Assembly: GCA_023151185.1 (NCBI GenBank)
Contig: JAKLJL010000004.1
Coordinates: forward strand, 11,586 to 75,585
DNA: 64,000 nucleotides
Source: Bacteroidota bacterium
GTDB lineage: Bacteria > Bacteroidota > JABWAT01
Direction of reading: 5' to 3'
Shown: one piece after another, positions 51,701-59,460 of the stretch
How the letters are laid out: each line of letters starts with the position of its first letter
Position numbering within the stretch: position 1 is the stretch's first letter
The notes under the pieces: model-generated
Database searches by the model: none
What the model saw: the letters and a program-made list of their open reading frames with translations, nothing else
What the model was told of the DNA's origin: nothing
Made by a program: the position numbers and the translations under genes

Positions 51701-51867
51701 GCGAGATACATAATACCCCGGCTGTTCTGGGCAATGCACCAGTTCTGCCGTCCGGAAACGTACTGTGAAAACCGGATATTCTGAATGTACGGTTTCCCGG
51801 TCTGAACCCATGCCGGTGACGGATCTGCCTGAAGCTGAAGAAGAAGGAGAAAAAGTAGAAACTGCAT
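48742..51867 (-). CDS. Beta-propeller sensor histidine kinase (HTCS-like, no regulator domain)
   Basis: A 1,041-residue membrane sensor. A signal peptide opens the protein. Residues about 30-680 are Reg_prop-type repeats (NSRGIMYLANENGVLEYDG, GLWIGHESGISR, IWLGTDSDGLFCV) that fold as propellers, followed by a Y_Y_Y domain (FRLRFVYTSPVY, SWSPEEIRDYSGLREGLYTFMV). One transmembrane helix is near residue 765 (WWAFLVYLAALTGLVVFVV). The HisKA box has H814 in GLAHEINNPL and the ATPase has NILTNAAEAV, DNGTGIS and GKGTGLGL. Unlike classical hybrids there is no receiver or DNA-binding domain, so a separate response regulator is needed; none is in the window. Propeller sensors often detect glycans, and amylase genes lie on both sides. 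Confidence 0.93.
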   Translation of the reverse strand: MQFLLFLLLLQLQADPSPAWVQTGKPYIQNIRFSQYVSGRQNWCIAQNSRGIMYLANENGVLEYDGHTWTLIPIKENLTPFWIDIDSQDKIFVGSYGEIGYLLPDASGRMQYHSLMDLVPENFRDFKEVWEVRISGNFVYFRSFKYLFRYDGKSVTVFQRPGTADRFDVLSLIGDKPYFRIAGLGIYTLEGDSLVFLKGTEVFKDLKVNGIHPGPGGSLLIFSRFDGIFRYTGGKATLIDSPDQKLLKSAGIYDISRLESGLFALVTFFNGVLITDSDGKIRQIYNEANGLTDSFGLFSYLDKENGLWIGHESGISRISFGLPVIIYDRTSGLSGNIQLVESLNGKKIVGTSHGLFELDETDTNTPDRLPKAKKISPNPEVIHAIFKSGGEVLAGMANSTVSFDGKSLKPVMDRGVDLFAAVPGVPDLIVYHERFYGAGILKKQNGRWVDAGPISAFPYLITGMAVTRDKIWLGTDSDGLFCVETADDEAGLRSAFSKPRRFQLEANGRKGLFLLPAVTGDEVWCGSSEGLFRLQGAEFTPVAEFNSQLPESFRRIYALIPDGQSRLWIKTTNGRQYDSVVLTVSPAGKLVTAPVNLMNPWDKNFVSLISDPDGSVWMAIDDYLVHFRPGQVGGMRGISYQPTVSQVILNQDSVLAGRYYTGDIPELRFGEFRLRFVYTSPVYNYRTGVRYRVSCTRTGEPVWSSWSPEEIRDYSGLREGLYTFMVQAMDPDGRISEASSFTFRVLPPYYRTWWAFLVYLAALTGLVVFVVRYRTEQLKSRNRELENQVAVKTAMLVQSEKMAAMGELTSGLAHEINNPLTIIQLNAEMAEMTVTQALDEPEKEHLKPALSSFKSIFEGVRRIRLIVEKMSWFSVSEEFDRSVSAEDQLRAILSVVGARWPSIRISLQSELKEKDMVHGQSIKIVLYNILTNAAEAVEEAGIQGMLTGDGGKITVTARSEPGQLQFSVADNGTGISEQNQKKIFDPFFTTKPPGKGTGLGLFETYNSVRQMGGTIRVESQPGRGTTVWVSVPVQAVTEVKS

Positions 51868-51933
51868 TGATCTTAAATTACAATTGTGCAGAGTTAAAAA
51901 AAAGAAGTCTCCGGTTTTTAACGGGTTTAAACA

Positions 51934-51962
51934 AAAAAACCAGGCTTTCGGCCTGGTTTTTT
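51934..51962 (-). terminator. Terminator after the giant surface protein
   Basis: CCAGGC (51940-51945) pairs with GCCTGG (51951-51956) around TTTCG, flanked by six A's and six T's, a textbook intrinsic terminator that works on either strand. On the minus strand it follows the stop of the 2,056-residue gene by 3 nt, so it separates that gene from the sensor kinase that starts at 51867. Confidence 0.9.
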
Positions 51963-51965
51963 AAG

Positions 51966-54900
51966 TTAACGGATCAACTGCATTTTTTTAACTGCCGTTC
52001 CGGATGAAGACGTCACCCGGTACCAATACAATCCGGTTGCAGCCATCTCACCCGAGTCTGTTGTCCCGTTCCAGGTCACCGAATACCGGCCGGCAGTCTG
52101 GAATCCGGCGAGCAGGGTTTTAATTCTCTGCCCGGTTACCGAAAAAATCACAACTTCTGCTGAACCGTCTTCCGGAAGGTCAAGAGTAAACCGGGTTCCC
52201 GGGTTGAACGGATTCGGATAATTCTGCCCGAGGGCAAATTTTTCAGGAACCGGCTGGTAGTCGAGTACCGAAATCAACCCGAACTGATGTTCTTCACCAC
52301 TTAAATCGACCGATTTGATTGAATAGGTCACCTGTACCGGTTCTCTGGACGAAAATTCATCGGCCATCCGGTATTCGGTCCGGCTGGAAGACCCGGATTG
52401 GGCCGGACGGAGCAAAGCCTGATTAACCAGGACAGGGGGTTCACTTCCCAATGACCTGAAGACAAAAAACCCGGCATTGTTGGCTTCGGACTCCGTTGTC
52501 CAGGAAATTGAAATTTTCTTCCCGTGCTGAACTGCCGAGAAGGAGCTGAGTTCAACCGGCAGGGAATTATCCGCCTTGTCGCTGCCGGCGGTAAAGTCAC
52601 TGAATCCGGTCAAACCGGACCGCCGGATAACGGGTGAGGCATTGGATCCGGTCGCGGCCACATGGGTGCCAGCAAGAGTCCAGGGGGAGGAGGAATCGGT
52701 CCGTTTCAGCAGCCTGAGCTGGGTATAATCGGTTACTCCGTTGAAATTTTCACCCGTCAGAGCCAGATCATAGGTTCCGCCCGAAAGGCCGTTTCCGGCC
52801 GTTATTGTCCAGTATCCGGTATTGGCTGTTGCGTTGATCACATAGCCGCCGTCACTGACTGGCAGACCGTTCATTCCGGCAGAATGACTGACGAAGGCAG
52901 CCGTGACCGTACCGGCTGTGGTCGGTGCAGAGGTGAAACTGAGATCCACCTGGGTGTTGGCAGTTACGATCCCGATCGGGAAAATGCGGTTCGATGCGGT
53001 TGCCGTTCCAAACCATCTGCGGAATTTCCCGAAAATCCGGCCGGAGGAATGCACCAGCGTTCCGGTAACCGATCCCGAAGTCCCCAGAATCAGGACATTG
53101 GATCCGGTTGATATATTTCCGGATGTCATTGTCAGGGTACCTGAAACCGACGGATTTCCCGACAGGGTAAACCCATCACTGTCATCCAGTTCCAGGTTTT
53201 CGAACAGTCCAGAACCCATGATGGCGGCAGCAGCAGTATTTCCCTGCATCAGAATCTGACCGGGTCCGGTTTGGGTTCCGTTAATTGAAACATCCCCTTT
53301 AACCGTTACCGAATTGGATCCGGTATTCAGAACACTGCCGGCACCGATCGTCAGGTCATTTTCAAGGGTCAGACCAGCCAGCAGGGTTACGCCGCCGGCA
53401 GAAACGTTGGTCACCGAGAAATTATTAAGGGCGGTTATCCCAACCGGAATTGAAATTCCGGATGCCGAGCCGCCTGCAATCAGGGTAGAGGTTGTCCCGG
53501 CAGACAGGTTGGCCGTTGTTCCGGCAAGCGGGTTCCGGATTTCAAGCGACTGGGAACCTACGGTTAAAGATCCATCGGTCAGAGTTAAAATCCCGGCGAC
53601 AACTGTTGATCCGTTCAGGGCAGCACCGGCTGCATCATTCAGTTCCAGATTCCCAAGCGTGACTCCGCCAACTGAGTGAGTTGCACCGCCGGTGAGCAGA
53701 ATTTTACCCGATCCGGTATGTACACCCAACGTTCCGGTGACATCTCCGTTGACAGTCAGGGTATTGGAGTTATCATCCAGGGTTCCCGAAGTCAGGGTCA
53801 GGTCACCCGTCAGGGTTTTGGGGGTGGCGGCTGCAAGTGTGATGGAGGAACCGTTCTGAACTGTCACGTTTGCGGGTCCTGAAGAAGAAGGCCACTCGCC
53901 GGATGTCGTTGTATAACTTCCGCCGTTGTTATAGGTGAGCGAACCTGATGCGCCGTAGGCTGCATTTGACGCCGAGCCGACACTGGTTTCAACAAATCCG
54001 TTGGCGTTGATCTGAAGTGTTCCGTTCACGGTAAAAGTCCCGTACCTGGCCATAATTCCCCGGTCAAGGGCCAGAATGGAACCTGGATTCACCGTGATGG
54101 TATAAAATTTTCTTCCGAGTGTGGCTCCGGTAACTGACCGGGTTCCTCCAACCGACGCCAGAGCACCGGATACAACCAGCGAAAGGTCATTTCCGCCACC
54201 AACATCCACACCGGTAATGGTTCCGCTGCCGTTGACCAGAAGCTGGGAATTTGAACCGGACAGGGTCAGGGAATGCGCTGAAGACGATTGAAAATCACCG
54301 CCATCAAGGGTTAACGTTCCTTCGACATCAATATTGGCCTGAAGCACCCGGGTTCCGGATTCCAGAGTCAGATTGTAAAACGAAGACGCAGAGCTGATGT
54401 TTCCGGCATCCCGGAAGGCAACCGTGCTGGTCCCTTTGGTAAAGGAGCCCACAGACCAGTTTCCGAAAGTTGAAATCGTACCGGAGTTTGCCGTCAGGTT
54501 CGTGAAAGCCGGAGCAGAAGACCCGTCGATCCTGGCTGAACCGGAGAATACAACCGTACCGGTTGACGGAGTGAAGGTCCCGTTATTGGTAAACCGGGCG
54601 CCATCCGAAAAAGTCAGTTGGCTGGAGGACAGGTCCAGACTTCCGCCAGAAATGACCAGAGACCCGACCGAGGCATTGACATCCAGTGTGACTGCATGGG
54701 AAATGCTGACTGAATTTCCGGAAGAGGGAATCGAACCTCCCGACCAGGTAGAGGCCGAGTTCCAGTTTCCGCCGGAAACGGAGGTGTAGTATTTTTCTGC
54801 TGCTGTATAATAGGCAGAAAACCCGGAAAGCCCGGAGTAACTGACCTGATTGTTCAGGACATCCAGGCTCAGGGTGCCGCCGGTTTGTTCTGACCAGGTG

Positions 54901-57900
54901 GTGCCGTCTGCCGAGTTATACAGGACCAGGTTGCTTTCGAGCAGATAGTTCAGTTCGTTGGTCTGATCGTAATTCAGAGTCAGAGAAGTTCCGGTATTGT
55001 TCCCAAGGCTGACAAAATAGTACCGCTTCAGGGAAGCAGCGCCGGAAACTGACCGTTCTGTGTGATACCGGCGGATCTGAACAGCACCCGGATCGGAGGA
55101 AGTTGTGAGCAATAACCCCAGTCCGCCGCCGTTATAATTGGTCAGGGTCACACCCGGAGTTGCTGAAAAGGAGATATATCCGGTTCCGGAGCCGTTAGAG
55201 TTCAGGACTGTTGCACCGGGAGATTCGGAAAGGCTTGCAGCAGATGTCAGCGTCAGGATATTATTTCCGTTCAGATCCAGATTTCCGGCCGTCACTGTCA
55301 GGGCAGAGGTCACCGTGAGGTCAGAAGCAAGAGAAAGCAGGCCGGATGACGTCCGGTTCAGGGTCAGGCTGCCCAGCGAGTTTGAGCCCGGCGTGAAGGC
55401 CACAGTTCCGGCAGACCCGGTTCCGGTCACCGATAAACTTCCGGCACCGCTGACCGAAGTCACGGTTCCCGAGGTTCTGGACATCACTCCGGAAACCGAC
55501 AGGGTATTGGACCCAAGTGCCAGTTCACCGGCAGTCAGGATCAGGGTTCCGGTTACAGCAAGGTTGGTTCCGAGGGTTATTTTTCCGCCGGAAGTTCTGT
55601 TGACGGTCAGGGAATTGAGGGTTTCTGATCCGGTTGTAAACCGGATTGTTCCCGCATCACCGGTCCCTGCTACCGATACTGTGGAGGAAGCAGATCCGGT
55701 GATGGTTCCGGATCCTGAAATTCCGCCAGCCGAGACCGTCAGGGTATTTCCGTTAAGGGTCAGCACATCTGATGAGGAGTTGAAGGCCAGGGCATTTCCG
55801 CCGGACGGGGCGGTCGCAGTCAGATTGGTTCCTGAGGCCAGAGTCAGGTTGGTGACATTGCCGGCACCGCCGATCAGGACGTAAGGAATGGTAACTGTTC
55901 CGGATCCGGTCTTCGTCAGGGTCTGAACCCCCTGTTTCCTGAAAAAGATAGCCCTGTTGTTGGGTGTAAGAGACCCTGAGCTGCCGATGGTGACATCATT
56001 GAAGGTGTAGAAATCACCGCCCGAAGACGCCGAAAGTGTCAGGGTGCCGTCAATCTGGGAAGTCCCCAGCACGGTCAGTCCGGCGGTCATGGCCGTTACA
56101 TTCAGGCTCAGGGTTGACCCGGCATCGACCGTCAGGTTCCCGGCCATCTGGCGGGCGGTTCCTGTTCCGCCGTTCCCGAGATCCAGTGTGGTCGAGTTAC
56201 TGATCTGAACATGGTACGGATATCCGGCACCTGTTGCAGCCGACCACTCGGTTGCCCGGCCGTAGGTCGTTCCCGTGTTGTATTTGAGTACCGATCCGGA
56301 GGCAAACGTGGGGGCATTCGTGGCAACATATCCGCCGTTATTGATCTGCAGCGTGCCGTAAACTGTACTCAGTGAAATCCCGAAATTCAGTCCGGAAGTC
56401 AGCAGGACGGTTATGCCTGAACCGAAGGCAAGAGTCCGGCTATTGGTTGAGGTTACGGTTTTGGTTCCGGTCACCGCCAGGGTTCCGGTTGTCCCGCCAA
56501 TGGTTCTTTCCGTCCCGCCCGTTGAACTTCCGGCAAGAAGGTTGCCGCCATTACCCGAAAGCGTGAGGGTGTGCCCGTTCAGATCCATCTGACCGTCATT
56601 TAAAATCTGCAGGACATCGCCTGTGGTCCCGGCAAGAGTTAAATCAGTTCCTAAAATCAGATTCCCTGACGGCTTATTGACAATCAGATAAGCCAGACTG
56701 ACAGCAGCCGTATTGGTTAAAGTCTGCCCGGAAGTTCCGGTAAAAAAGACTGCCCGGGAATTGGCGTTGAACGTACTGCCGGCAGCAAAAGTTAGATTCC
56801 CTGCTGAAACGAGGTCACCGCCGGAATTGGTTGAGAGGGTCAGCGTTCCCGATACCGAAAGATCTCCGGTCACCGTCAGCGTATTGGTCATTGTCTGAAG
56901 GCTGACGGCCGAACCCGATGCAATGGTCAGATTCCCGCCGGTAGAAAACGCCGTTGATCCGGATCCCAGATTCAGGGTCGTGGATCCGGTTACCACGACA
57001 TGATAAGGCGACGTCGTGTTCCATTCTGAGTTGCGGGAGTAAGCCCCTCCGGTATTGTAGGTCAGGGTGGACCCGGATGAATAAACCGGGGCGGTATTGG
57101 TATAGCCGCCGGCATTGATCTCGAAGGTACCTGTTACGGTAAAGGTCCCGTTATTGGTCAGACCGTTTGTGGTCTTAAGAGTTGAACCTGAGTTCACCGT
57201 CAGATTTCCTGATCCTGAAATGGTTCCCCCGTTGATGATGGCATCCTGATCGAGGGCTACCACATGACCGATTGAAACTGTCCCAATCGAAGTGGCTGTT
57301 GGCGGAACCTGATTGGCATTCCAGGTGGAAGAAGAACTCCAGTTTCCGTTCTGAACGGTTGACCAGGCTTGTACCGTGTAGGAATAGTTGGAACCGGCAG
57401 CATTTTGTCCGGCCTGATTGTAAATATTCAGGGAAACGAAGTCGGCGGTTGAATGGGTTGGGGTTAGATTGGGGGTGGTCAAAATATAGAAATCAACTGT
57501 TCCGGACTGGCGGGCGGGAATTACAGCAGTCCCTTGATGGCTCCCGTCCAGTGAAGAAATCTGAACAAAAGAAGAACTGGTCCACCCATCTGTTGTATAT
57601 CTGAGGTAAAGCAACTCCCCCGAATTCAATGCTCCGGCCATGGTAACGGTGACTGTAACCTGCTGCCCGGCATAAACAGAGGACGGTGACTGCGATACAG
57701 ATGAAATCGCCGTGGGATTGTAACTGGTTTCCAGCAGGGATAAATCATTCGAAGATCCACTGTTTTCACCAATGATCAGTGTGTAGTAGTTGAACTGGGT
57801 AACGTTGAAATTTATGTCACTTGCACCGTTATAAACTGCACCTCCCGAAAGAACAGTATTTACTGCCAGAGGGGTTGAATTGTTTGCAGTCCATTTAGGA

Positions 57901-58136
57901 GAGTAATTATCAGAAGCATTATTAAACAAAAGGGTTCCGGTCCCGGTGCTTCTTGATGACTGAATTCTGAAAAACCGATGGCTGCCCCGGTCAGTCAAAG
58001 TCCCGATGTTATTGTTAAAGCCTCCGTTTGCTGCGAAATCTCCTTCAACAAATACGGGTTGTGAAAAAACCGGAATCGTAATGAGAAATACCAAAAGCAG
58101 TGTGATTCCTTTTGGCAAAAACTGGTTTATCTTCAT
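51966..58136 (-). CDS. Giant repetitive surface protein with T9SS sorting domain
   Basis: A 2,056-residue secreted protein. Residues 1-25 are a signal peptide ending PVFSQ. The bulk is Ser/Thr/Gly/Asn-rich beta-helix-like repeats (GNLTVDAGSTLSL, VTGTLILTAGEL, GSLTVGSQSLEI), as in haemagglutinin-type adhesins. About three longer modules of 130-150 residues recur near residues 338, 596 and 1371 (EINAGGYTN, QINNGGYVA, QINANGFVE). Residues about 1900-1975 form a fibronectin-like segment (LPVELSSFSAVQHGKKISISW, FVFRSLGSEPP). The end has YPNPFNPGTRFTL and VTGQRIKTL with KKMQLIR, a type A T9SS signal. AAAGGAG lies 8 nt before the ATG and overlaps the region after the def stop. Adhesion or matrix binding is likely, not shown. 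There is no obvious enzyme domain. Confidence 0.9.
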   Translation of the reverse strand: MKINQFLPKGITLLLVFLITIPVFSQPVFVEGDFAANGGFNNNIGTLTDRGSHRFFRIQSSRSTGTGTLLFNNASDNYSPKWTANNSTPLAVNTVLSGGAVYNGASDINFNVTQFNYYTLIIGENSGSSNDLSLLETSYNPTAISSVSQSPSSVYAGQQVTVTVTMAGALNSGELLYLRYTTDGWTSSSFVQISSLDGSHQGTAVIPARQSGTVDFYILTTPNLTPTHSTADFVSLNIYNQAGQNAAGSNYSYTVQAWSTVQNGNWSSSSTWNANQVPPTATSIGTVSIGHVVALDQDAIINGGTISGSGNLTVNSGSTLKTTNGLTNNGTFTVTGTFEINAGGYTNTAPVYSSGSTLTYNTGGAYSRNSEWNTTSPYHVVVTGSTTLNLGSGSTAFSTGGNLTIASGSAVSLQTMTNTLTVTGDLSVSGTLTLSTNSGGDLVSAGNLTFAAGSTFNANSRAVFFTGTSGQTLTNTAAVSLAYLIVNKPSGNLILGTDLTLAGTTGDVLQILNDGQMDLNGHTLTLSGNGGNLLAGSSTGGTERTIGGTTGTLAVTGTKTVTSTNSRTLAFGSGITVLLTSGLNFGISLSTVYGTLQINNGGYVATNAPTFASGSVLKYNTGTTYGRATEWSAATGAGYPYHVQISNSTTLDLGNGGTGTARQMAGNLTVDAGSTLSLNVTAMTAGLTVLGTSQIDGTLTLSASSGGDFYTFNDVTIGSSGSLTPNNRAIFFRKQGVQTLTKTGSGTVTIPYVLIGGAGNVTNLTLASGTNLTATAPSGGNALAFNSSSDVLTLNGNTLTVSAGGISGSGTITGSASSTVSVAGTGDAGTIRFTTGSETLNSLTVNRTSGGKITLGTNLAVTGTLILTAGELALGSNTLSVSGVMSRTSGTVTSVSGAGSLSVTGTGSAGTVAFTPGSNSLGSLTLNRTSSGLLSLASDLTVTSALTVTAGNLDLNGNNILTLTSAASLSESPGATVLNSNGSGTGYISFSATPGVTLTNYNGGGLGLLLTTSSDPGAVQIRRYHTERSVSGAASLKRYYFVSLGNNTGTSLTLNYDQTNELNYLLESNLVLYNSADGTTWSEQTGGTLSLDVLNNQVSYSGLSGFSAYYTAAEKYYTSVSGGNWNSASTWSGGSIPSSGNSVSISHAVTLDVNASVGSLVISGGSLDLSSSQLTFSDGARFTNNGTFTPSTGTVVFSGSARIDGSSAPAFTNLTANSGTISTFGNWSVGSFTKGTSTVAFRDAGNISSASSFYNLTLESGTRVLQANIDVEGTLTLDGGDFQSSSAHSLTLSGSNSQLLVNGSGTITGVDVGGGNDLSLVVSGALASVGGTRSVTGATLGRKFYTITVNPGSILALDRGIMARYGTFTVNGTLQINANGFVETSVGSASNAAYGASGSLTYNNGGSYTTTSGEWPSSSGPANVTVQNGSSITLAAATPKTLTGDLTLTSGTLDDNSNTLTVNGDVTGTLGVHTGSGKILLTGGATHSVGGVTLGNLELNDAAGAALNGSTVVAGILTLTDGSLTVGSQSLEIRNPLAGTTANLSAGTTSTLIAGGSASGISIPVGITALNNFSVTNVSAGGVTLLAGLTLENDLTIGAGSVLNTGSNSVTVKGDVSINGTQTGPGQILMQGNTAAAAIMGSGLFENLELDDSDGFTLSGNPSVSGTLTMTSGNISTGSNVLILGTSGSVTGTLVHSSGRIFGKFRRWFGTATASNRIFPIGIVTANTQVDLSFTSAPTTAGTVTAAFVSHSAGMNGLPVSDGGYVINATANTGYWTITAGNGLSGGTYDLALTGENFNGVTDYTQLRLLKRTDSSSPWTLAGTHVAATGSNASPVIRRSGLTGFSDFTAGSDKADNSLPVELSSFSAVQHGKKISISWTTESEANNAGFFVFRSLGSEPPVLVNQALLRPAQSGSSSRTEYRMADEFSSREPVQVTYSIKSVDLSGEEHQFGLISVLDYQPVPEKFALGQNYPNPFNPGTRFTLDLPEDGSAEVVIFSVTGQRIKTLLAGFQTAGRYSVTWNGTTDSGEMAATGLYWYRVTSSSGTAVKKMQLIR

Positions 58137-58149
58137 CCAGCAAACTCCT

Positions 58150-58704
58150 TTAGTCTATAACCGGAAGCTGAGGCAACTGCTCAGAATACCGGTCCCATTC
58201 TTTTTCAAAAAATAAGTATTTCAGATTCTCCATCCGCTCAGGAAACAGAGTCCCGAACAGGTGGTCGGTCTCGTGCTGAATCACGACCGATTTAAATCCT
58301 TCAGCGATAAAGTCCAGGTCATCCCCATTCTGATCCTGTGCCTGAACCTGAATGCGGGTAAACCGGGGAACAGCACCCCGTAACCCGGGTACAGACAGAC
58401 ACCCTTCCCAACCCAGCCGTTTCTCCTGAGTCAGCGGGGTGATAACCGGATTCACCAGGACAAGAAGCGGAATTTCATTTGCCTGCGGATACCGGGGATT
58501 TCCCTTAACTTCAATCACCGACACCTGAAGCGGCACATGAACCTGAGGTGCAGCCAGGCCGGCACCGGAGTATTCTTCCATTGTTTCGATCATATCCCTG
58601 ATCAGAGACTGGAAGCCAGGGGTTCCGAATTGTTCGGGTTCTACCCGGTCTGCAACCCGTTTTAACACCGGATGGCCCATCCGGGCAACTTTTAAAATTG
58701 ACAC
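58150..58704 (-). CDS. def: Peptide deformylase
   Basis: A 184-residue iron/zinc deformylase that removes formyl groups from nascent proteins. The three metal motifs are clear: GAGLAAPQ, EGCLSVPG and QHETDHLFG. I start at the GTG at 58704 (SILKVARMGHPVLKRVA follows), because the frame upstream to 58782 would overlap the start of the divergent glycosylase gene and adds a stretch unlike the family. AGAGG stands close to the GTG, with a spacing of only 4-5 nt. Its stop is 13 nt before the giant surface protein, which means that the two are probably on one transcript. Confidence 0.95.
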   Translation of the reverse strand: MSILKVARMGHPVLKRVADRVEPEQFGTPGFQSLIRDMIETMEEYSGAGLAAPQVHVPLQVSVIEVKGNPRYPQANEIPLLVLVNPVITPLTQEKRLGWEGCLSVPGLRGAVPRFTRIQVQAQDQNGDDLDFIAEGFKSVVIQHETDHLFGTLFPERMENLKYLFFEKEWDRYSEQLPQLPVID

Positions 58705-58743
58705 ATGTCCTCTATTTTTACCAGGGCTGAAAAACCAGAATCG

Positions 58744-58777
58744 CAAAAATAAAACAATTGGATGAAATCCGGTACAA
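58744..58777 (-). promoter_or_regulatory. Candidate promoter of def and the giant surface gene
   Basis: On the minus strand TATTTTTG (complement of 58744-58751) is a perfect TAnnTTTG box and TTG (complement of 58775-58777) lies 23 nt upstream, two more than usual. A start near 58737 would give a leader of about 33 nt to the GTG of def. Confidence 0.4.
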
Positions 58778-58780
58778 TTC

Positions 58781-59407
58781 ATGACGTCGATTAAGATTCA
58801 GACTCCCTTTTTTGTGAGGACCGCCACATTGGATATTGCACGGGAGCTCCTCGGGAAACGCCTGGTAACCCGGATTGACGGGCTCCTGACCAGTGCCATT
58901 CTGACTGAAACTGAAGCTTACCTTGGGGTAAAAGACCGGGCTTCCCATGCCTGGAACGGCAGAAAAACAGCCCGCACAGAGGTCATGTACCAGACCGGCG
59001 GTATCGCCTATGTTTATTTCTGTTACGGGATGCACCACATGGTGAACGTGGTTACCGGTCCGGAAGGATCACCTCACGCGGTTCTCCTGCGGGCAGGGAT
59101 TCCGGATCAGGGACTCCATCACCAGCTTCACCGCCGGGGGAAAACCAAACCGGATAAAACCCTTCTTGGCGGACCCGGATCTCTCTGCAAAGCCCTGGGA
59201 ATTACCCGTGACCAGAACCGGGAGCCACTTTCAGGTGACCGGATCTGGCTAGAAGATACCGGACTTATCTTTCAGGATCCGGCGATTCTCACCGGCCCCC
59301 GGATCGGTGTGGAGTATGCCGGTGAAGATGCCCTCCTGCCTTACCGATTCAGACTTCATCCCGATAGTCTATCCCGGCTCTTTCCATCCGGTAAAACTAC
59401 AGGCTGA
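58781..59407 (+). CDS. mpg: DNA-3-methyladenine glycosylase (AAG/MPG type)
   Basis: A 208-residue base-excision-repair enzyme of the mammalian AAG family, which flips and excises alkylated or deaminated purines. LLGKRLVTRIDG, LTETEAYLGVKDRASHAWNG (catalytic Glu in TETEAY), RTEVMYQTGGIAYVYFCYG and MHHMVNVVT are family signatures, as is VLLRAGIP. Length is that of bacterial members. It is divergent from def in a 76-nt gap. No strong ribosome site is seen. Its 3' end is 53 nt from the convergent amylase stop. Confidence 0.94.
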   Translation: MTSIKIQTPFFVRTATLDIARELLGKRLVTRIDGLLTSAILTETEAYLGVKDRASHAWNGRKTARTEVMYQTGGIAYVYFCYGMHHMVNVVTGPEGSPHAVLLRAGIPDQGLHHQLHRRGKTKPDKTLLGGPGSLCKALGITRDQNREPLSGDRIWLEDTGLIFQDPAILTGPRIGVEYAGEDALLPYRFRLHPDSLSRLFPSGKTTG

Positions 59408-59460
59408 ATTTTACCGGAAAATGAAGGCAGCATTATGGTATCCGGCAGGGCACCTGTTTC

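Noticed and set aside
55138-55884. A 248-codon open frame on the plus strand rich in Val, Arg and Pro
   Set aside because: It is antisense to the repetitive giant gene; such repeats leave the opposite strand open and the amino-acid mix is the mirror of Gly/Ser/Thr codons. No start signal or domain.
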